Of a DNA stretch of 64,000 bases, positions 1-8,745 are shown in pieces; position 1 is the first letter of the stretch, and every line of letters starts with the position of its first letter. The notes beneath the pieces were generated by a model. It did not search any database. It was not told where the DNA came from and saw only the letters and a program-made list of their open reading frames with translations. The position numbers were made by a program, and so were the translations under genes. Source of the stretch: Alphaproteobacteria bacterium (GTDB lineage Bacteria > Pseudomonadota > Alphaproteobacteria > Caulobacterales > Caulobacteraceae); assembly GCA_025359785.1 (NCBI GenBank), contig JANYET010000014.1, positions 62,001 through 126,000 on the forward strand, written 5' to 3'.

Positions 1-358
1 CCAGATCGCGGAGCGCCTCGTAGAGGCTGTCGCGGTCGCCGCCGCTGGGCCCGCCGCTCGATCCGGGCGGGGCGGTCCGCGCACCGCCCTCGCCGCTCGC
101 GCCGACCAGCCGGCGCACGCCCTCTTCGCGGTGCAGGCGCTGGACGCCCTTGATGGTGTAGCCCTCGTCGTGCAGCAGCCGGCGCACGCCGCGCAGCACC
201 GCGATATCGGAAGGCCGATAGAACCGGCGGCCGCCGGCGCGCTTCATCGGCCGGATGAACGAGAACTTGGTTTCCCAGAACCGCAGGACGTGTTGCGGCA
301 CGCTGAGCTCGTCCGCCGCTTCGGAGATTGTCCGAAAGGCTTCCGGCCCCTTGGCCAT
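1..358 (-). CDS. MerR family transcriptional regulator (3' part outside window)
   Basis: N-terminal 119 residues of a leftward gene whose 3' end lies beyond base 1. Residues 8-80 form a MerR-type winged helix: the recognition-helix segment [14 protein letters not shown], followed by [19 protein letters not shown] and the wing [10 protein letters not shown]. After about residue 90 the chain is a Gly/Ser/Pro-rich linker. The ATG at 358 starts 15 bases after the ihfA stop, so the gene is probably the last of the plsX-fabH-ihfA unit. This placement of a MerR regulator after ihfA is common in alphaproteobacteria. The effector is unknown, and no metal-binding cysteines appear in the visible part. 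Confidence 0.85.
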   Translation of the reverse strand, partial: MAKGPEAFRTISEAADELSVPQHVLRFWETKFSFIRPMKRAGGRRFYRPSDIAVLRGVRRLLHDEGYTIKGVQRLHREEGVRRLVGASGEGGARTAPPGSSGGPSGGDRDSLYEALRDL

Positions 359-372
359 GACCTAGGACGCCT

Positions 373-675
373 TCACTTCGCCAGGGCCTTGTCGACGCGG
401 GCCTTCATCACCTGCGACGCGCGGAAGCCGATCACCCGGCGCGGCTCGATGGCGGCAGGTTCGCCGGTCTTGGGGTTGCGGCCCATGCGGGCGCGCTTGG
501 CGCGGACCTGGAAGACGCCGAAGCCGGACAGCTTGACCTGCTGGCCCTTCTCCAGGGCGACAGACATCAGCTCGAGGACGCGTTCGACCAGCTCGCCGCA
601 ATCCTGGCGAGTGAGACCGACTTCCTCGTGGACCGCCTCGCAGAGGTCGGCTCGCGTAACCGTCGCGCCCTTCAT
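373..675 (-). CDS. ihfA: Integration host factor subunit alpha
   Basis: Small DNA-bending protein that pairs with IhfB and shapes promoters, replication origins and recombination sites. The 100-residue product carries the DNABII signature: an N-terminal helical dimerisation part (TRADLCEAVHEEVGL), the segment LSGFGVFQVRAKRARMGRNP, and the beta-arm motif GRNPKTGEPAAIEPRRVIGF with the intercalating proline. Its length equals the usual IhfA length if the ATG at 675 is used. A longer reading to 708 adds 11 residues without family support. The AT-rich stretch at 925-962 upstream could hold its promoter. The HU paralogue is less likely because of the arm sequence. Confidence 0.93.
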   Translation of the reverse strand: MKGATVTRADLCEAVHEEVGLTRQDCGELVERVLELMSVALEKGQQVKLSGFGVFQVRAKRARMGRNPKTGEPAAIEPRRVIGFRASQVMKARVDKALAK

Positions 676-804
676 ACCTGCTCGTTCCCCCAATAACGCC
701 GAACCCAACGTGCCTTGATTGTCCTATCGGGTCAAAGACTTCAAGCACGTCTTTTGACGGAAGGGTTGAGTTCAGCCCGGCGGCTCAACCGCACCTTCTG
801 CTCG

Positions 805-835
805 TCATGGCCCGGCTTGTCCGGGCCACCCATGA
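805..835. repeat. GC-rich palindromic intergenic repeat
   Basis: Arms TGGCCCGG (808-815) and CCGGGCCA (821-828) surround a CTTGT loop, with near-symmetric TCA/TGA flanks. It lies between ihfA and fabH. The form resembles palindromes scattered through many alphaproteobacterial genomes; that link is from memory and was not checked. There is no T-run, so a terminator role is doubtful. Confidence 0.5.
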
Positions 836-924
836 TCTCCGCGTGGCCAGATTGGGCGCAGAGGCGCCGCGGCGGTCTTTCGGTCGTCACCGAGATCGTC
901 GGTCGCCCACATGAGCCGAGCGAT

Positions 925-962
925 TACGATATTGAATAAATTCAAATATATAGAAGTCTTTT
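925..962 (-). promoter_or_regulatory. AT-rich island, possible ihfA promoter
   Basis: An isolated AT-rich tract in an otherwise GC-rich window, directly after the fabH stop and about 250 bases upstream of ihfA. It contains the perfect palindrome TTGAAT-AA-ATTCAA at 932-945. Placement suggests a promoter or protein-binding site for ihfA, perhaps autoregulated. No confident -35/-10 pair was found. Confidence 0.3.
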
Positions 963-964
963 GC

Positions 965-1945
965 CTAGAGCCGCAGGACGCACGCGCCCCAGGTCAGGCC
1001 GCCGCCCATGGCTTCCAGCAGCAGCATCTGACCGGGCTTGATACGCCCGTCGCGCACGCCCTGGTCCAGCGCCAGCGGGATCGAGGCGGCCGAGGTGTTG
1101 GCGTGCTGATCGAGGGTGGTGATCACCTTGTGCTCGTCGATGCCGAGCCGCCGCGCGACACCCTGCAGGATGCGCAGATTGGCCTGATGCGGCACGAACC
1201 AGTCGACGCTGGCGATCTCGATACCCGCGTCCGCGGCCGCCGCGGTCACCGCCTCGGAGATGTTCACGACCGCGTGGCGGAACACCTGATTGCCCTGCAT
1301 CCTCAGCTTGCCGACCTGGCCGTTGGTCGAGGGGCCGCCATCTACGTAGAGCAGATCCTGCTTGGTCCCGTCGGCGCGCAGCGCAAAGCCCAGCAGGCCG
1401 CGATCGGCAGTGGTCCCCTCGCCCGCCATCGGCTCCACCACCACGGCGCCGGCGCCGTCCCCGAACAGCACGCAAGTGCCGCGGTCGGTCCAGTCCATCA
1501 GCCGCGTCATGGTCTCGGCCCCGATCACCAGGGCGCATTTCGACCGGCCCCGCGCCGTGAAGCCGTCAGCCACCGACAGCGCATAGACGAAGCCCGAGCA
1601 GACCGCCTGGACGTCGAACGCGATGCCCACCGGGCAGCCCAGCTTGCGCTGAACGATCGTGGCGACCGAGGGGAACGTCAGGTCGGCCGTGGTTGTGGCG
1701 ACGATGATCAGATCGACGTCGTCCGGCGTCCGTCCGGCGGCGGCCAACGCCCTGCGCGCCGCGGCGACGGCGAGGTCGGAGACCGGCTGGTCGTCGGCGA
1801 CCTGGTGACGCTGGCGGATGCCGGTGCGCTCGACGATCCATTCGTCGGAGGTGTCCACGAACTTGGCGAGGTCGTCGTTGGTCACCACGCGCTCAGGCAG
1901 ATAGCCGCCGACCCCGGTCACCACACTCCGCAACACGCTCGTCAC
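965..1945 (-). CDS. fabH: Beta-ketoacyl-ACP synthase III (FabH)
   Basis: Starts type II fatty-acid synthesis by condensing acetyl-CoA with malonyl-ACP in the cytoplasm. The 326-residue product has the full family length and the catalytic triad: Cys116 in DVQAVCSGFVYAL, His253 in DWFVPHQANLRI and Asn283 in DQHANTSAASIP. It starts with GTG at 1945, inside a GTGA overlap with the plsX stop, so the two are translationally coupled. The plsX-fabH-ihfA order is conserved in alphaproteobacteria and ties phospholipid and fatty-acid initiation together. Confidence 0.97.
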   Translation of the reverse strand: MTSVLRSVVTGVGGYLPERVVTNDDLAKFVDTSDEWIVERTGIRQRHQVADDQPVSDLAVAAARRALAAAGRTPDDVDLIIVATTTADLTFPSVATIVQRKLGCPVGIAFDVQAVCSGFVYALSVADGFTARGRSKCALVIGAETMTRLMDWTDRGTCVLFGDGAGAVVVEPMAGEGTTADRGLLGFALRADGTKQDLLYVDGGPSTNGQVGKLRMQGNQVFRHAVVNISEAVTAAAADAGIEIASVDWFVPHQANLRILQGVARRLGIDEHKVITTLDQHANTSAASIPLALDQGVRDGRIKPGQMLLLEAMGGGLTWGACVLRL

Positions 1946-2997
1946 TCAGTCGCTCCTTCGGGGGCGGCCGCTTCGGGAGCGGGTTCGGCCAGCGCACAGG
2001 GGAGCCGTCTCATATTCCGTTCGATCTCCGCGGAGAAGTCGCTGCGCGACAGATCGGCCGCCAGGCGGAGCGCCATGGCGAAGTCACGGTCACTGGCCCC
2101 GCCGTGGCATTTGAGCACGATCCCGTTCAGACCGAGCAGCGGCGCCGCCGGGGTCGGGCTCATCCGCTCGCGGAATTTCAGCAGCGCTGGGCGCGCCAGC
2201 ACCGCGCCCAGCGTCGCCATCAGGCCCGAGGTGAATGCGCCGCGCAGTTCGGCGTTCATGAACCGCGCTGCGCCCTCCATGGCCTTCAACGCCACGTTGC
2301 CGGTGAAGCCGTCGGTGACGATCACGTCCACCGATCCGCGGGTGATGTCGTCGCCCTCCACGAAGCCCCGGTAGTCCAGGTCGAGCTTGCCTTCGCGCAG
2401 GACGCGATGGGCCTCGCGGACCTCCTCGTGGCCCTTCATCTCTTCGGAGCCGACGTTCAAGAGGCCGACCGTGGGTCTGGGCACCCCGTGAGCAGCGCGG
2501 TGGTAGGCCTCGCCCATGATGGCGAACTCCACCAACCGCTCGGCGTCGCAGTCGATGTTGGCGCCCACATCGAGGAAGGTGGTCATCAGCGTGGGGATAC
2601 TGGTCACCAGCGCCGGGCGCTCCAGGTCGGCGCACATCCGCAGGATCAGCTTGGAGATCGCCATCAAGGCGCCGGTGTTGCCGGCCGAGACCGCCGCCAC
2701 CGCCTGGCCTTCGCGAACCGCTTCCACAGCGTTCCACATCGACGTGCCCTTGCCACGGCGCAGCGCCTGGGCGGGCTTTTCGTCCATCGCGATCACCCGC
2801 TCGGCGTGGCGGACCTCGCAGCGGCCGGCGATGTCGGGGTGCTTGGCCAGGCCCGCTCTGATGACGCTCTCATCACCGTGCAGCAGGAAGCCGACGTCGC
2901 GCGGCAGGCTGGCGATCGCCCGCACCACGGCCGGGATGACCACGGGCGGTCCGTGGTCTCCGCCCATGGCGTCGATGGATATTACCAGGGGTTGGGT
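1942..2997 (-). CDS. plsX: Phosphate acyltransferase PlsX
   Basis: Makes acyl-phosphate from acyl-ACP for glycerol-3-phosphate acylation, at the cytoplasmic face of the membrane. The N-terminal segment LVISIDAMGGDHGP and the glycine-rich GNTGALMAISK and VDVIVTDGFTGNVALKAMEG motifs identify the family. The start is chosen as TTG at 2997: it places the start 11 residues before AMGGD, as in known PlsX proteins, and has AAGGA upstream. A GTG at 3063 would add 22 unsupported residues. The product is 351 residues. It lies downstream of the DUF177 gene and overlaps fabH by four bases. Confidence 0.93.
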   Translation of the reverse strand, partial: TQPLVISIDAMGGDHGPPVVIPAVVRAIASLPRDVGFLLHGDESVIRAGLAKHPDIAGRCEVRHAERVIAMDEKPAQALRRGKGTSMWNAVEAVREGQAVAAVSAGNTGALMAISKLILRMCADLERPALVTSIPTLMTTFLDVGANIDCDAERLVEFAIMGEAYHRAAHGVPRPTVGLLNVGSEEMKGHEEVREAHRVLREGKLDLDYRGFVEGDDITRGSVDVIVTDGFTGNVALKAMEGAARFMNAELRGAFTSGLMATLGAVLARPALLKFRERMSPTPAAPLLGLNGIVLKCHGGASDRDFAMALRLAADLSRSDFSAEIERNMRRLPCALAEPAPEAAAPEGATE

Positions 2998-3089
2998 CAA
3001 GGCGGCGCTTTGGTCCTTCGACGGGTCCCGCCGGATTCGACCGCGACGATAGCGCCCGGCCACGGCAATGCAAACAAGGCCTTACGCCA

Positions 3090-3611
3090 TCAGGCGCCGT
3101 CGCCCTTCAACCTCTTGAGGACGGCGAAGGGCGATTCGATCTCGTCGGACGGCGTGTAGTCGAACGCAACACCCGGCTTGCGCGCAAAGGGATCGATCTC
3201 CAGACCCAGGTGCTCGACGACGTAGGCCGCCAGGTCGAGGGTGTCGCTCTCCAGCACGTCGGGCGGATCTGGCGCCTCGGAATCGTAGTCCACCTCGCCG
3301 CCGACGCTGTCCGGCGCCTGGGGGCTGCCGGCGGGCACGGCGCGCAGCGCGATCTCGCCGCTGAGCGGGTGCTCGAAATTGTCCAGTGAGACGGCGCAGA
3401 CCTGCTCGACCACGGCCTGGAAGCTACCGGTGATCTCCACGCCGTCCATCCAGGGGCGCAGCGTCAGCTCGGCCGACAGCGCCGACAGGCTGACCAGACC
3501 CAGGGCCCTGGCGATCTCCGATCGCTGCGCCGCATCGGGCGCCAGCTGAACGGTCATGGCGTTCTTGCCGAGCTCGCCCAGACGGAAAGGCTTGGTCCAG
3601 ACCGGGCTCAT
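3090..3611 (-). CDS. YceD/DUF177 family protein
   Basis: A 173-residue protein of the DUF177 family, which usually sits beside rpmF and plsX and has been linked to 23S rRNA accumulation. The N-terminal barrel part (WTKPFRLGELG, MTVQLAPDA, LTLRPWMDGVEITGSFQAVVEQVCAVSL) and the acidic C-terminal half with DTLDLAAYVVEHLGLEIDPFAR are typical. The ATG at 3611 overlaps the stop of the upstream chaperone gene (ATGA), which decides the start over the ATG at 3623. rpmF is not present here. The exact role is unknown. Confidence 0.88.
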   Translation of the reverse strand: MSPVWTKPFRLGELGKNAMTVQLAPDAAQRSEIARALGLVSLSALSAELTLRPWMDGVEITGSFQAVVEQVCAVSLDNFEHPLSGEIALRAVPAGSPQAPDSVGGEVDYDSEAPDPPDVLESDTLDLAAYVVEHLGLEIDPFARKPGVAFDYTPSDEIESPFAVLKRLKGDGA

Positions 3612-4138
3612 GGCGCCACCCATTCGGCTTCACCGGCCAGCAACCGGTCCAACGGCTGCGCGCCGAGCGCGGCGCGCTGGGCCACCACATAGTCCGCCAG
3701 ACGCGGCGCGGGCGCCGCGTCGGCCTCCGCATAGACCGTGCGGCCGATCAGCGCCTCGAGCGGGCCCTGGTCCGGCAGCGCCGCGAAGGCCGTCTCGTAG
3801 GACTTGCAACGCCCGTAGAACGCCTCGCCCAGCTTGCGCATCTTGCGCCCGACCGACAGATCGCCGACCCCCATCTCGCGCAGCGCGTTGTCGAGAAAGC
3901 TGACATAGGTGTCGAACAGCTTCTGGGAGACGTCCGTCGCCAGCTCGCCATGCCCGCGCAGACGGTCGAGCAACAGCACGATGTGCAGGCTGTAGATTTC
4001 GAATCGCCCCTCGACGGTGTCCGGCGCGCCCAGCTCCGAATAGAAGGCGGGAACCCGCGATTGGGCGACAGCGCCAACGTAGAGCGCGTGGCCGGCGGCG
4101 CGCGCCGGGCGGGGTCGGAACAAGCGGTTCAGCAGCAT
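3608..4138 (-). CDS. Ubiquinol-cytochrome c chaperone family protein
   Basis: Member of the Cbp3-type chaperone family, whose mitochondrial relatives help cytochrome b assemble into the bc1 complex. The all-helical domain spans about residues 25-160 (ALYVGAVAQSRVPAFYSELGAPDTVEGRFEIY, followed by LHIVLLLDRLR and LFDTYVSFLDNALREMGVGD). The ATG at 4138 is preferred because GAGG lies four bases upstream; the ATG at 4168 would add 10 residues and has no ribosome site. First gene of the leftward unit, divergent from bamE. A role in bc1 biogenesis is inferred from the family. Confidence 0.87.
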   Translation of the reverse strand: MLLNRLFRPRPARAAGHALYVGAVAQSRVPAFYSELGAPDTVEGRFEIYSLHIVLLLDRLRGHGELATDVSQKLFDTYVSFLDNALREMGVGDLSVGRKMRKLGEAFYGRCKSYETAFAALPDQGPLEALIGRTVYAEADAAPAPRLADYVVAQRAALGAQPLDRLLAGEAEWVAP

Positions 4139-4267
4139 GACGCCTCGATTTCGCCCGATCTGTTCCATAAAGCCGCATTGAACTAAGGGGCGAGCGACGA
4201 TAGGTCAAAGCCCCAAGTCCGACCAAGGTTCGCCAGTCTGGCGCAAAGAGCAGGTTCCAAGCTTCCG

Positions 4268-4771
4268 ATGACTTCAAGAGCCGCCTTCGTCGCCCTCGCC
4301 GCCGGACTGCTGATCCCGGCGGCCGCGGCCAGCCTTTCGGCCTGTGCGCCGATCACCAGCTATTCCGGCTTCCAGGCCATTGAGTCCGATCCGAAGGACG
4401 TCAAGATCGGCGCGGATACCAAGTCGACGGTCCGCAGCCGCCTGGGGTCGCCCTCGGCCACCGGCGCCTTCGACGCCAACACCTGGTTCTACATGAACCA
4501 GCTCAAGTCCCGGATCGCCTTCAAGCGGCCCGAGGTCGTGGCGCGCAACATCACCGCCATCACCTTCAACAAGGACTCCGAGCTGGTGGAGAGCGTCAAC
4601 AGCTACACGCTGAAGGACGGCAAGGTCGTGGCCTTCAACGGTCGAGAGACCCCGACCCGCGGGCGCGAGCTGACCATCCTCGAACAGGTCTTGGGCAACG
4701 TCGGTCGCGGCTCCCTGCAACCCACCGACGACACCGCCCCCGGCCAGCGTCCCGGCGACCGCCGGAACTGA
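4268..4771 (+). CDS. bamE: Outer membrane assembly lipoprotein BamE/SmpA
   Basis: Accessory lipoprotein of the BAM complex, which inserts beta-barrels into the outer membrane. The signal peptide ends in lipobox LSAC, with the lipidated Cys at residue 26. The SmpA/OmlA domain follows with KIGADTKSTVRSRLGSPSATGAF, NTWFYMNQ and TAITFNKDSELVESVNSYTL. The 167-residue length, including a Pro/Arg-rich disordered tail, suits alphaproteobacterial forms. Transcribed alone and divergently from the bc1-chaperone gene. An 11-base direct repeat (GAACTGAGCGC) straddles the stop codon. Confidence 0.93.
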   Translation: MTSRAAFVALAAGLLIPAAAASLSACAPITSYSGFQAIESDPKDVKIGADTKSTVRSRLGSPSATGAFDANTWFYMNQLKSRIAFKRPEVVARNITAITFNKDSELVESVNSYTLKDGKVVAFNGRETPTRGRELTILEQVLGNVGRGSLQPTDDTAPGQRPGDRRN

Positions 4772-4796
4772 GCGCGAACTGAGCGCGTAGCGACCT

Positions 4797-4816
4797 ATCC
4801 CCGCCTGAGCGGGGAT
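4797..4816. repeat. Short palindrome after bamE
   Basis: Perfect 8-bp arms ATCCCCGC and GCGGGGAT around CTGA, 25 bases after the bamE stop. It could end the bamE transcript, but has no following T-run. It also looks like the short GC palindromes dispersed in alphaproteobacterial genomes. Confidence 0.4.
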
Positions 4817-4838
4817 CCAAGCAGCCGCCCACGAAAAA

Positions 4839-4864
4839 CGCCCCGGAGATCGCTCTCCGGGGCG
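4839..4864 (-). terminator. Rho-independent terminator of hppA
   Basis: An 11-bp perfect stem (CGCCCCGGAGA / TCTCCGGGGCG) with a 4-base loop. On the leftward strand it is followed by TTTTT. It lies 27 bases past the hppA stop, the expected place for that gene's terminator, and may also slow rightward bamE transcripts. Confidence 0.8.
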
Positions 4865-4890
4865 TCTTCGTATCCGCGAGGCTTGAACGG

Positions 4891-7023
4891 CTAGTGGATC
4901 ACGCCGTGGGCCAGGACCGCCAACAGCAGCAGAGCCACGATGTTGGTGATCTTGATCATCGGGTTCACGGCCGGACCCGAGGTGTCCTTGTAGGGGTCGC
5001 CGACGGTGTCGCCGGTGACGGCGGCCTTGTGAGCCTCCGAACCCTTACCGCCGTAGTGACCCTCTTCGATCAGCTTCTTGGCGTTGTCCCAGGCGCCGCC
5101 GCCCGAGGTCATCGAGATGGCGACGAACAGTCCCGTGACGATGACGCCCATCAGCATGGCGCCGAGCGAGGCGAAGGCTTCGACCTTGCCGGCGATCGCC
5201 TTGATCACGAAGAACAGCAGGACCGGGCTGACCACCGGCAACAGGGACGGCACGATCATTTCGCGGATCGCGGCCTGGGTCAGGATAGCGACGGCGCGGC
5301 CGTATTCGGGCTTCACCTCGTAGGTCATGATCCCCGGGTTCTCACGGAACTGACGGCGGACTTCCTCGACCACCGCTTCGGCGGCCCGACCCACGGCGGT
5401 CATCGACAGACCACCGAACAGGAACGGCAGCAGTCCGCCGAACAGCAGGCCAACCACGACGTAGGGATTGGAAAGGTCGAAGGCCACCGGACCCAGCCCG
5501 TCGAAGAAGCTGCCCGGGGCCGCATTGGCCGCGAAGAACTTCAGATCCTGGGTGTAGCAGGCGAAGAGCACCAGGGCGCCCAGGCCGGCGGAGCCGATCG
5601 CGTAGCCCTTGGTGACCGCCTTGGTGGTGTTGCCAACCGCGTCGAGCGCGTCGGTCGTAACCCGGACTTCCGGGGGCAGACCAGCCATCTCGGCGATGCC
5701 GCCGGCGTTGTCCGTAACCGGCCCGAAGGCGTCCAGCGCCACGATGAAGCCGGCCAGCGACAGCATCGAGGTAGTGGCGATGGCGATGCCGAACAGGCCC
5801 GCCAGATTATAGGTGACGATGATGCCGATGATGATCGTCAGCGCCGGGAGCGCCGTCGACTCCAGCGACATGGCCAGGCCCTGGATCACGTTGGTGCCGT
5901 GACCGGAGACCGAAGCCTTGGCCACCGACTTCACCGGCCGGAAGCCGGTGCCGGTGTAATATTCGGTGATCACCACGATCGCCGCCGTGACCACGAGGCC
6001 GGTGATGCCGCAGTAGAACAGGCTCATGTAGTCGAAGGACTTGTCGCCGACCGTCAACGGACCGGTGACCAGCGTCTTCATGACCCACCAGATCGCGCCC
6101 ACCGACAGGACGCCGGTGACGATCAGGCCCTGGTAGAGGGCGCCCATGATGTTGTTCTTCTTGCCCAGACGCACGGCGAAGGTGCCGATGATCGAGGTGA
6201 TGATGCAGACGCCGCAGATCGCCAGCGGCAGCAGCATCATGTTGGTGACGACCTCCGTGCCCGCGCTGGCGAAGAAGATCGCCGCCAGCACCATCGTGGC
6301 GACCGTGGTCACCGCGTAGGTCTCGAACAGGTCGGCCGCCATGCCGGCGCAGTCGCCGACGTTGTCGCCGACGTTATCGGCGATGGTCGCCGCGTTGCGC
6401 GGGTCATCCTCCGGAATTCCGGCTTCGACCTTGCCCACCATGTCTCCGCCGACGTCGGCGCCCTTGGTGAAGATGCCGCCGCCGAGACGCGCGAAAATCG
6501 AGATCAGGCTGGCGCCGAAGCCGAGCGCGACCATGCTGTCGACCACTTCGCGACTGGTGTTGACGTGGCCCAGAGGGCCGGTGAGCAGCGCGTAGTAGCC
6601 GGCGACCCCGATCAGGGCGAAGCCCGCCACCAGCATGCCGGTGATGGCGCCGGACGTGAAGGCGAGCTTAAGCCCCCGCGCGAGACCTTCGGAAGACGCC
6701 TGCGCCGTGCGGACGTTAGCCCGCACTGAGACCAGCATGCCGACGAAGCCGGCGGCGCCGGACAGGACCGAACCGATCGCGAAGCCAGCCGCGGCCAGCG
6801 GACCGATCAGGAAGTAGACCGCGATCAGGATGACCACGCCCACCACGGCGATCGCGGTGTATTGCTTGTTCAGATAGGCCTGCGCGCCCTCCTGGATGGC
6901 CGCGGCGATCTCCTGCATCTTCGCGTTGCCGGGCGACTCTTTCAGCAGCAAGGCTGTCTGCACGGCGCCGTAGAGCACGGCCAGAAGCCCCGCCCCGATC
7001 ACCAACATCAAAATCGAACTCAT
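4891..7023 (-). CDS. hppA: Proton-translocating inorganic pyrophosphatase
   Basis: Inner-membrane pump that couples pyrophosphate hydrolysis to H+ export. The 710-residue, about 16-segment protein carries the substrate motifs [14 protein letters not shown] (near residue 190) and [20 protein letters not shown]. Lys468 in GNTTKA is the residue that marks the K+-independent H+-pumping class; K+-dependent enzymes have Ala there. The start at 7023 ([12 protein letters not shown]) is preferred over 7074, with AAAGGGG upstream. Single gene with its own terminator. It recycles the pyrophosphate released by biosynthesis. Confidence 0.97.
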   Translation of the reverse strand: MSSILMLVIGAGLLAVLYGAVQTALLLKESPGNAKMQEIAAAIQEGAQAYLNKQYTAIAVVGVVILIAVYFLIGPLAAAGFAIGSVLSGAAGFVGMLVSVRANVRTAQASSEGLARGLKLAFTSGAITGMLVAGFALIGVAGYYALLTGPLGHVNTSREVVDSMVALGFGASLISIFARLGGGIFTKGADVGGDMVGKVEAGIPEDDPRNAATIADNVGDNVGDCAGMAADLFETYAVTTVATMVLAAIFFASAGTEVVTNMMLLPLAICGVCIITSIIGTFAVRLGKKNNIMGALYQGLIVTGVLSVGAIWWVMKTLVTGPLTVGDKSFDYMSLFYCGITGLVVTAAIVVITEYYTGTGFRPVKSVAKASVSGHGTNVIQGLAMSLESTALPALTIIIGIIVTYNLAGLFGIAIATTSMLSLAGFIVALDAFGPVTDNAGGIAEMAGLPPEVRVTTDALDAVGNTTKAVTKGYAIGSAGLGALVLFACYTQDLKFFAANAAPGSFFDGLGPVAFDLSNPYVVVGLLFGGLLPFLFGGLSMTAVGRAAEAVVEEVRRQFRENPGIMTYEVKPEYGRAVAILTQAAIREMIVPSLLPVVSPVLLFFVIKAIAGKVEAFASLGAMLMGVIVTGLFVAISMTSGGGAWDNAKKLIEEGHYGGKGSEAHKAAVTGDTVGDPYKDTSGPAVNPMIKITNIVALLLLAVLAHGVIH

Positions 7024-7211
7024 GTCGTGCGCACCCCTTTGCGATCGCGCGGAGGGGGATCGACGGCCGCGCACGAAGACGCGGCCTCAATTCGTTCCCA
7101 ACCCCAAGTTTCCCCGTTACGGAGCGCGCTCTCTAGCACGGGCCCCGGATAAGAGCGCGGAAAGTGCCAAAGTTGGCCGTTTGGCGCAACTGCGACGCTC
7201 GCGGCCGTCAC

Positions 7212-7652
7212 CTACGGCTGATCGGGCTTGGGCGGTCTGGGCGGCATGACCCGCTTTTGCGGCGTCTGCGAGGTAACCGCGACCGAGGCCACGACGCCCG
7301 GCCCGGTGATCGCGATGGCCTCCCGGGTCATGGCCGCGATCAGCTTGGCTTCGTCAACCTTCTGCCAGTCACCGGGGATCAGGAACGGCGTGCGGTGCGC
7401 GTCGCGAACCAGGGCGTCACGGAAGAAGGGCTCTTTTTCGCGGATTTTCACGACATCCGCCCCGCTCTTCAGGTTCACCCGGACGTAGACGAAGACGTAG
7501 TTGACCAGTTGCCCGTCGACCACGATCGGCATCGCCGTGGGCTGCAGGTCGACGTACTGCCCGACCGCGAGCGGCTTCTTCTCTTCGGCGGCGTACGCGC
7601 CCCCGGCCAGAATCAGAAGGGGCGCGATGAGAATCAGCAGGCGCTTGAACAT
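7212..7652 (-). CDS. Exported or membrane-anchored protein, FliL-like
   Basis: A 146-residue protein with a hydrophobic N-terminal segment (LLILIAPLLILAGGAYA) that may be a cleaved signal or an anchor. It is followed by a domain whose course, VDLQPTAMPIVVDGQLVNYVFVYVRVNL then KEPFFRDALVRDAHRTPF, resembles the flagellar FliL fold (stator-associated), though similarity is weak by eye. The Pro-rich tail ends PPRPPKPDQP. The ATG at 7652 gives a clean signal sequence; upstream extension to 7850 is not supported. No flagellar genes adjoin it, so the function is unassigned. Confidence 0.65.
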   Translation of the reverse strand: MFKRLLILIAPLLILAGGAYAAEEKKPLAVGQYVDLQPTAMPIVVDGQLVNYVFVYVRVNLKSGADVVKIREKEPFFRDALVRDAHRTPFLIPGDWQKVDEAKLIAAMTREAIAITGPGVVASVAVTSQTPQKRVMPPRPPKPDQP

Positions 7653-7756
7653 TCCGCACCCTAGGGCCGAACGCGTTGCCGGAAGGTTGAAGGTCGCGAC
7701 CGTGACCGCAAGCTCAGCCGATGATAGCGTCGAGAAAACAGCCGGGAGGATCGGCC

Positions 7757-8722
7757 ATGCTGCTGAGCAGACGCAACGCCGCCGCGGGCCTGCTCGCCCT
7801 GGGCGCGGCCGCGAGCACGGTCGGCCACGCTGTCGCCCAACAGACCGCACCGGCCCCCGACGAGCCGCCCACCCAGTTCGACACGGGCGCGGATGCCTAC
7901 GAGCACATGCTCGCGCCGGTGATGATCAACGGCCAGGGCCCCTTTCAATTCCTGATGGATACCGGCGCCAACACGTCCTGCATCGCCCGCGACCTTGCTC
8001 AGCGCCTTAAGCTTGCGTCCGCGGAGTCCGCGCGAGTGAACACGATCGTGGGTGTCAGGCAGCGCCCCAGTGTGCTGATCGACCGTCTGCAGGTCGGCGA
8101 GCGTAGTCGCCGGGGCGTGCGCGCCGCGGCCCTGCCGTTGAACGCCGACCTCGACGGGGTGCTCGGCGTCGACTGGCTGAAGGGTCAGCGCCTGGAGCTG
8201 GCGTTCAAGGCCAAGAGCCTGTCGATCACCCGGTCGAAGCATGAGGTCTCGCGCGATGGCCTGGCGGTCGTGCCGGCTCGGCGCAGCCAGGGCCAGCTGA
8301 CCATCGTCGATGCCGACCTCGGCGGCAGGCGCATCAGCGCCATGATCGATTCCGGCTCGCAGATGACCCTCTGCAACGGGCCGCTGCGCGCCATGGTCGC
8401 CGAGTCGTTCCGGCACAGCCCCGGCGATGCGGCCTACCGGCACATCAGCATGGAGTCGGTGATCGGCGAACAGTTCGCCGGCGAGATGATCAACCTGCCG
8501 TTCCTGCGTCTGGGCGGACTGCGGCTGGGCAATGTGCCGGTGGTCTACGCCGAAACCCACGTTTTCGGGCTGTGGGGCCTGAAGGAGACCCCGGCCATCG
8601 TGCTGGGCATGGACCTGCTCACCCAGTTCGACACCGTGTCGCTGGACTTCGGCCAGGCCCAGGTGAGCTTCGACCTGGCGCCCGTGCCGGCCTTGCCCAC
8701 CAAGGCCTACCAACCGGCCTGA
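7757..8722 (+). CDS. Retropepsin-like aspartyl protease with two active-site motifs
   Basis: A 321-residue exported protein. The N-terminus LLSRRNAAAGLLALGAAAS looks like a twin-arginine signal. Two retropepsin half-domains follow: FLMDTGANTS with Asp68, and SAMIDSGSQM with Asp198, each followed by the hydrophobic-Gly segment (GVLGVDWL, IVLGMDLL). One chain therefore supplies both catalytic aspartates, as in pepsins, while single-domain retropepsins must dimerise. The ATG at 7757 has GGGAGGA seven bases upstream. It is divergent from the FliL-like gene and convergent with the helicase gene. The substrate is unknown; periplasmic proteolysis is inferred. Confidence 0.8.
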   Translation: MLLSRRNAAAGLLALGAAASTVGHAVAQQTAPAPDEPPTQFDTGADAYEHMLAPVMINGQGPFQFLMDTGANTSCIARDLAQRLKLASAESARVNTIVGVRQRPSVLIDRLQVGERSRRGVRAAALPLNADLDGVLGVDWLKGQRLELAFKAKSLSITRSKHEVSRDGLAVVPARRSQGQLTIVDADLGGRRISAMIDSGSQMTLCNGPLRAMVAESFRHSPGDAAYRHISMESVIGEQFAGEMINLPFLRLGGLRLGNVPVVYAETHVFGLWGLKETPAIVLGMDLLTQFDTVSLDFGQAQVSFDLAPVPALPTKAYQPA

Positions 8723-8745
8723 GGCGGCTTAGATGGGCCCTAGTC

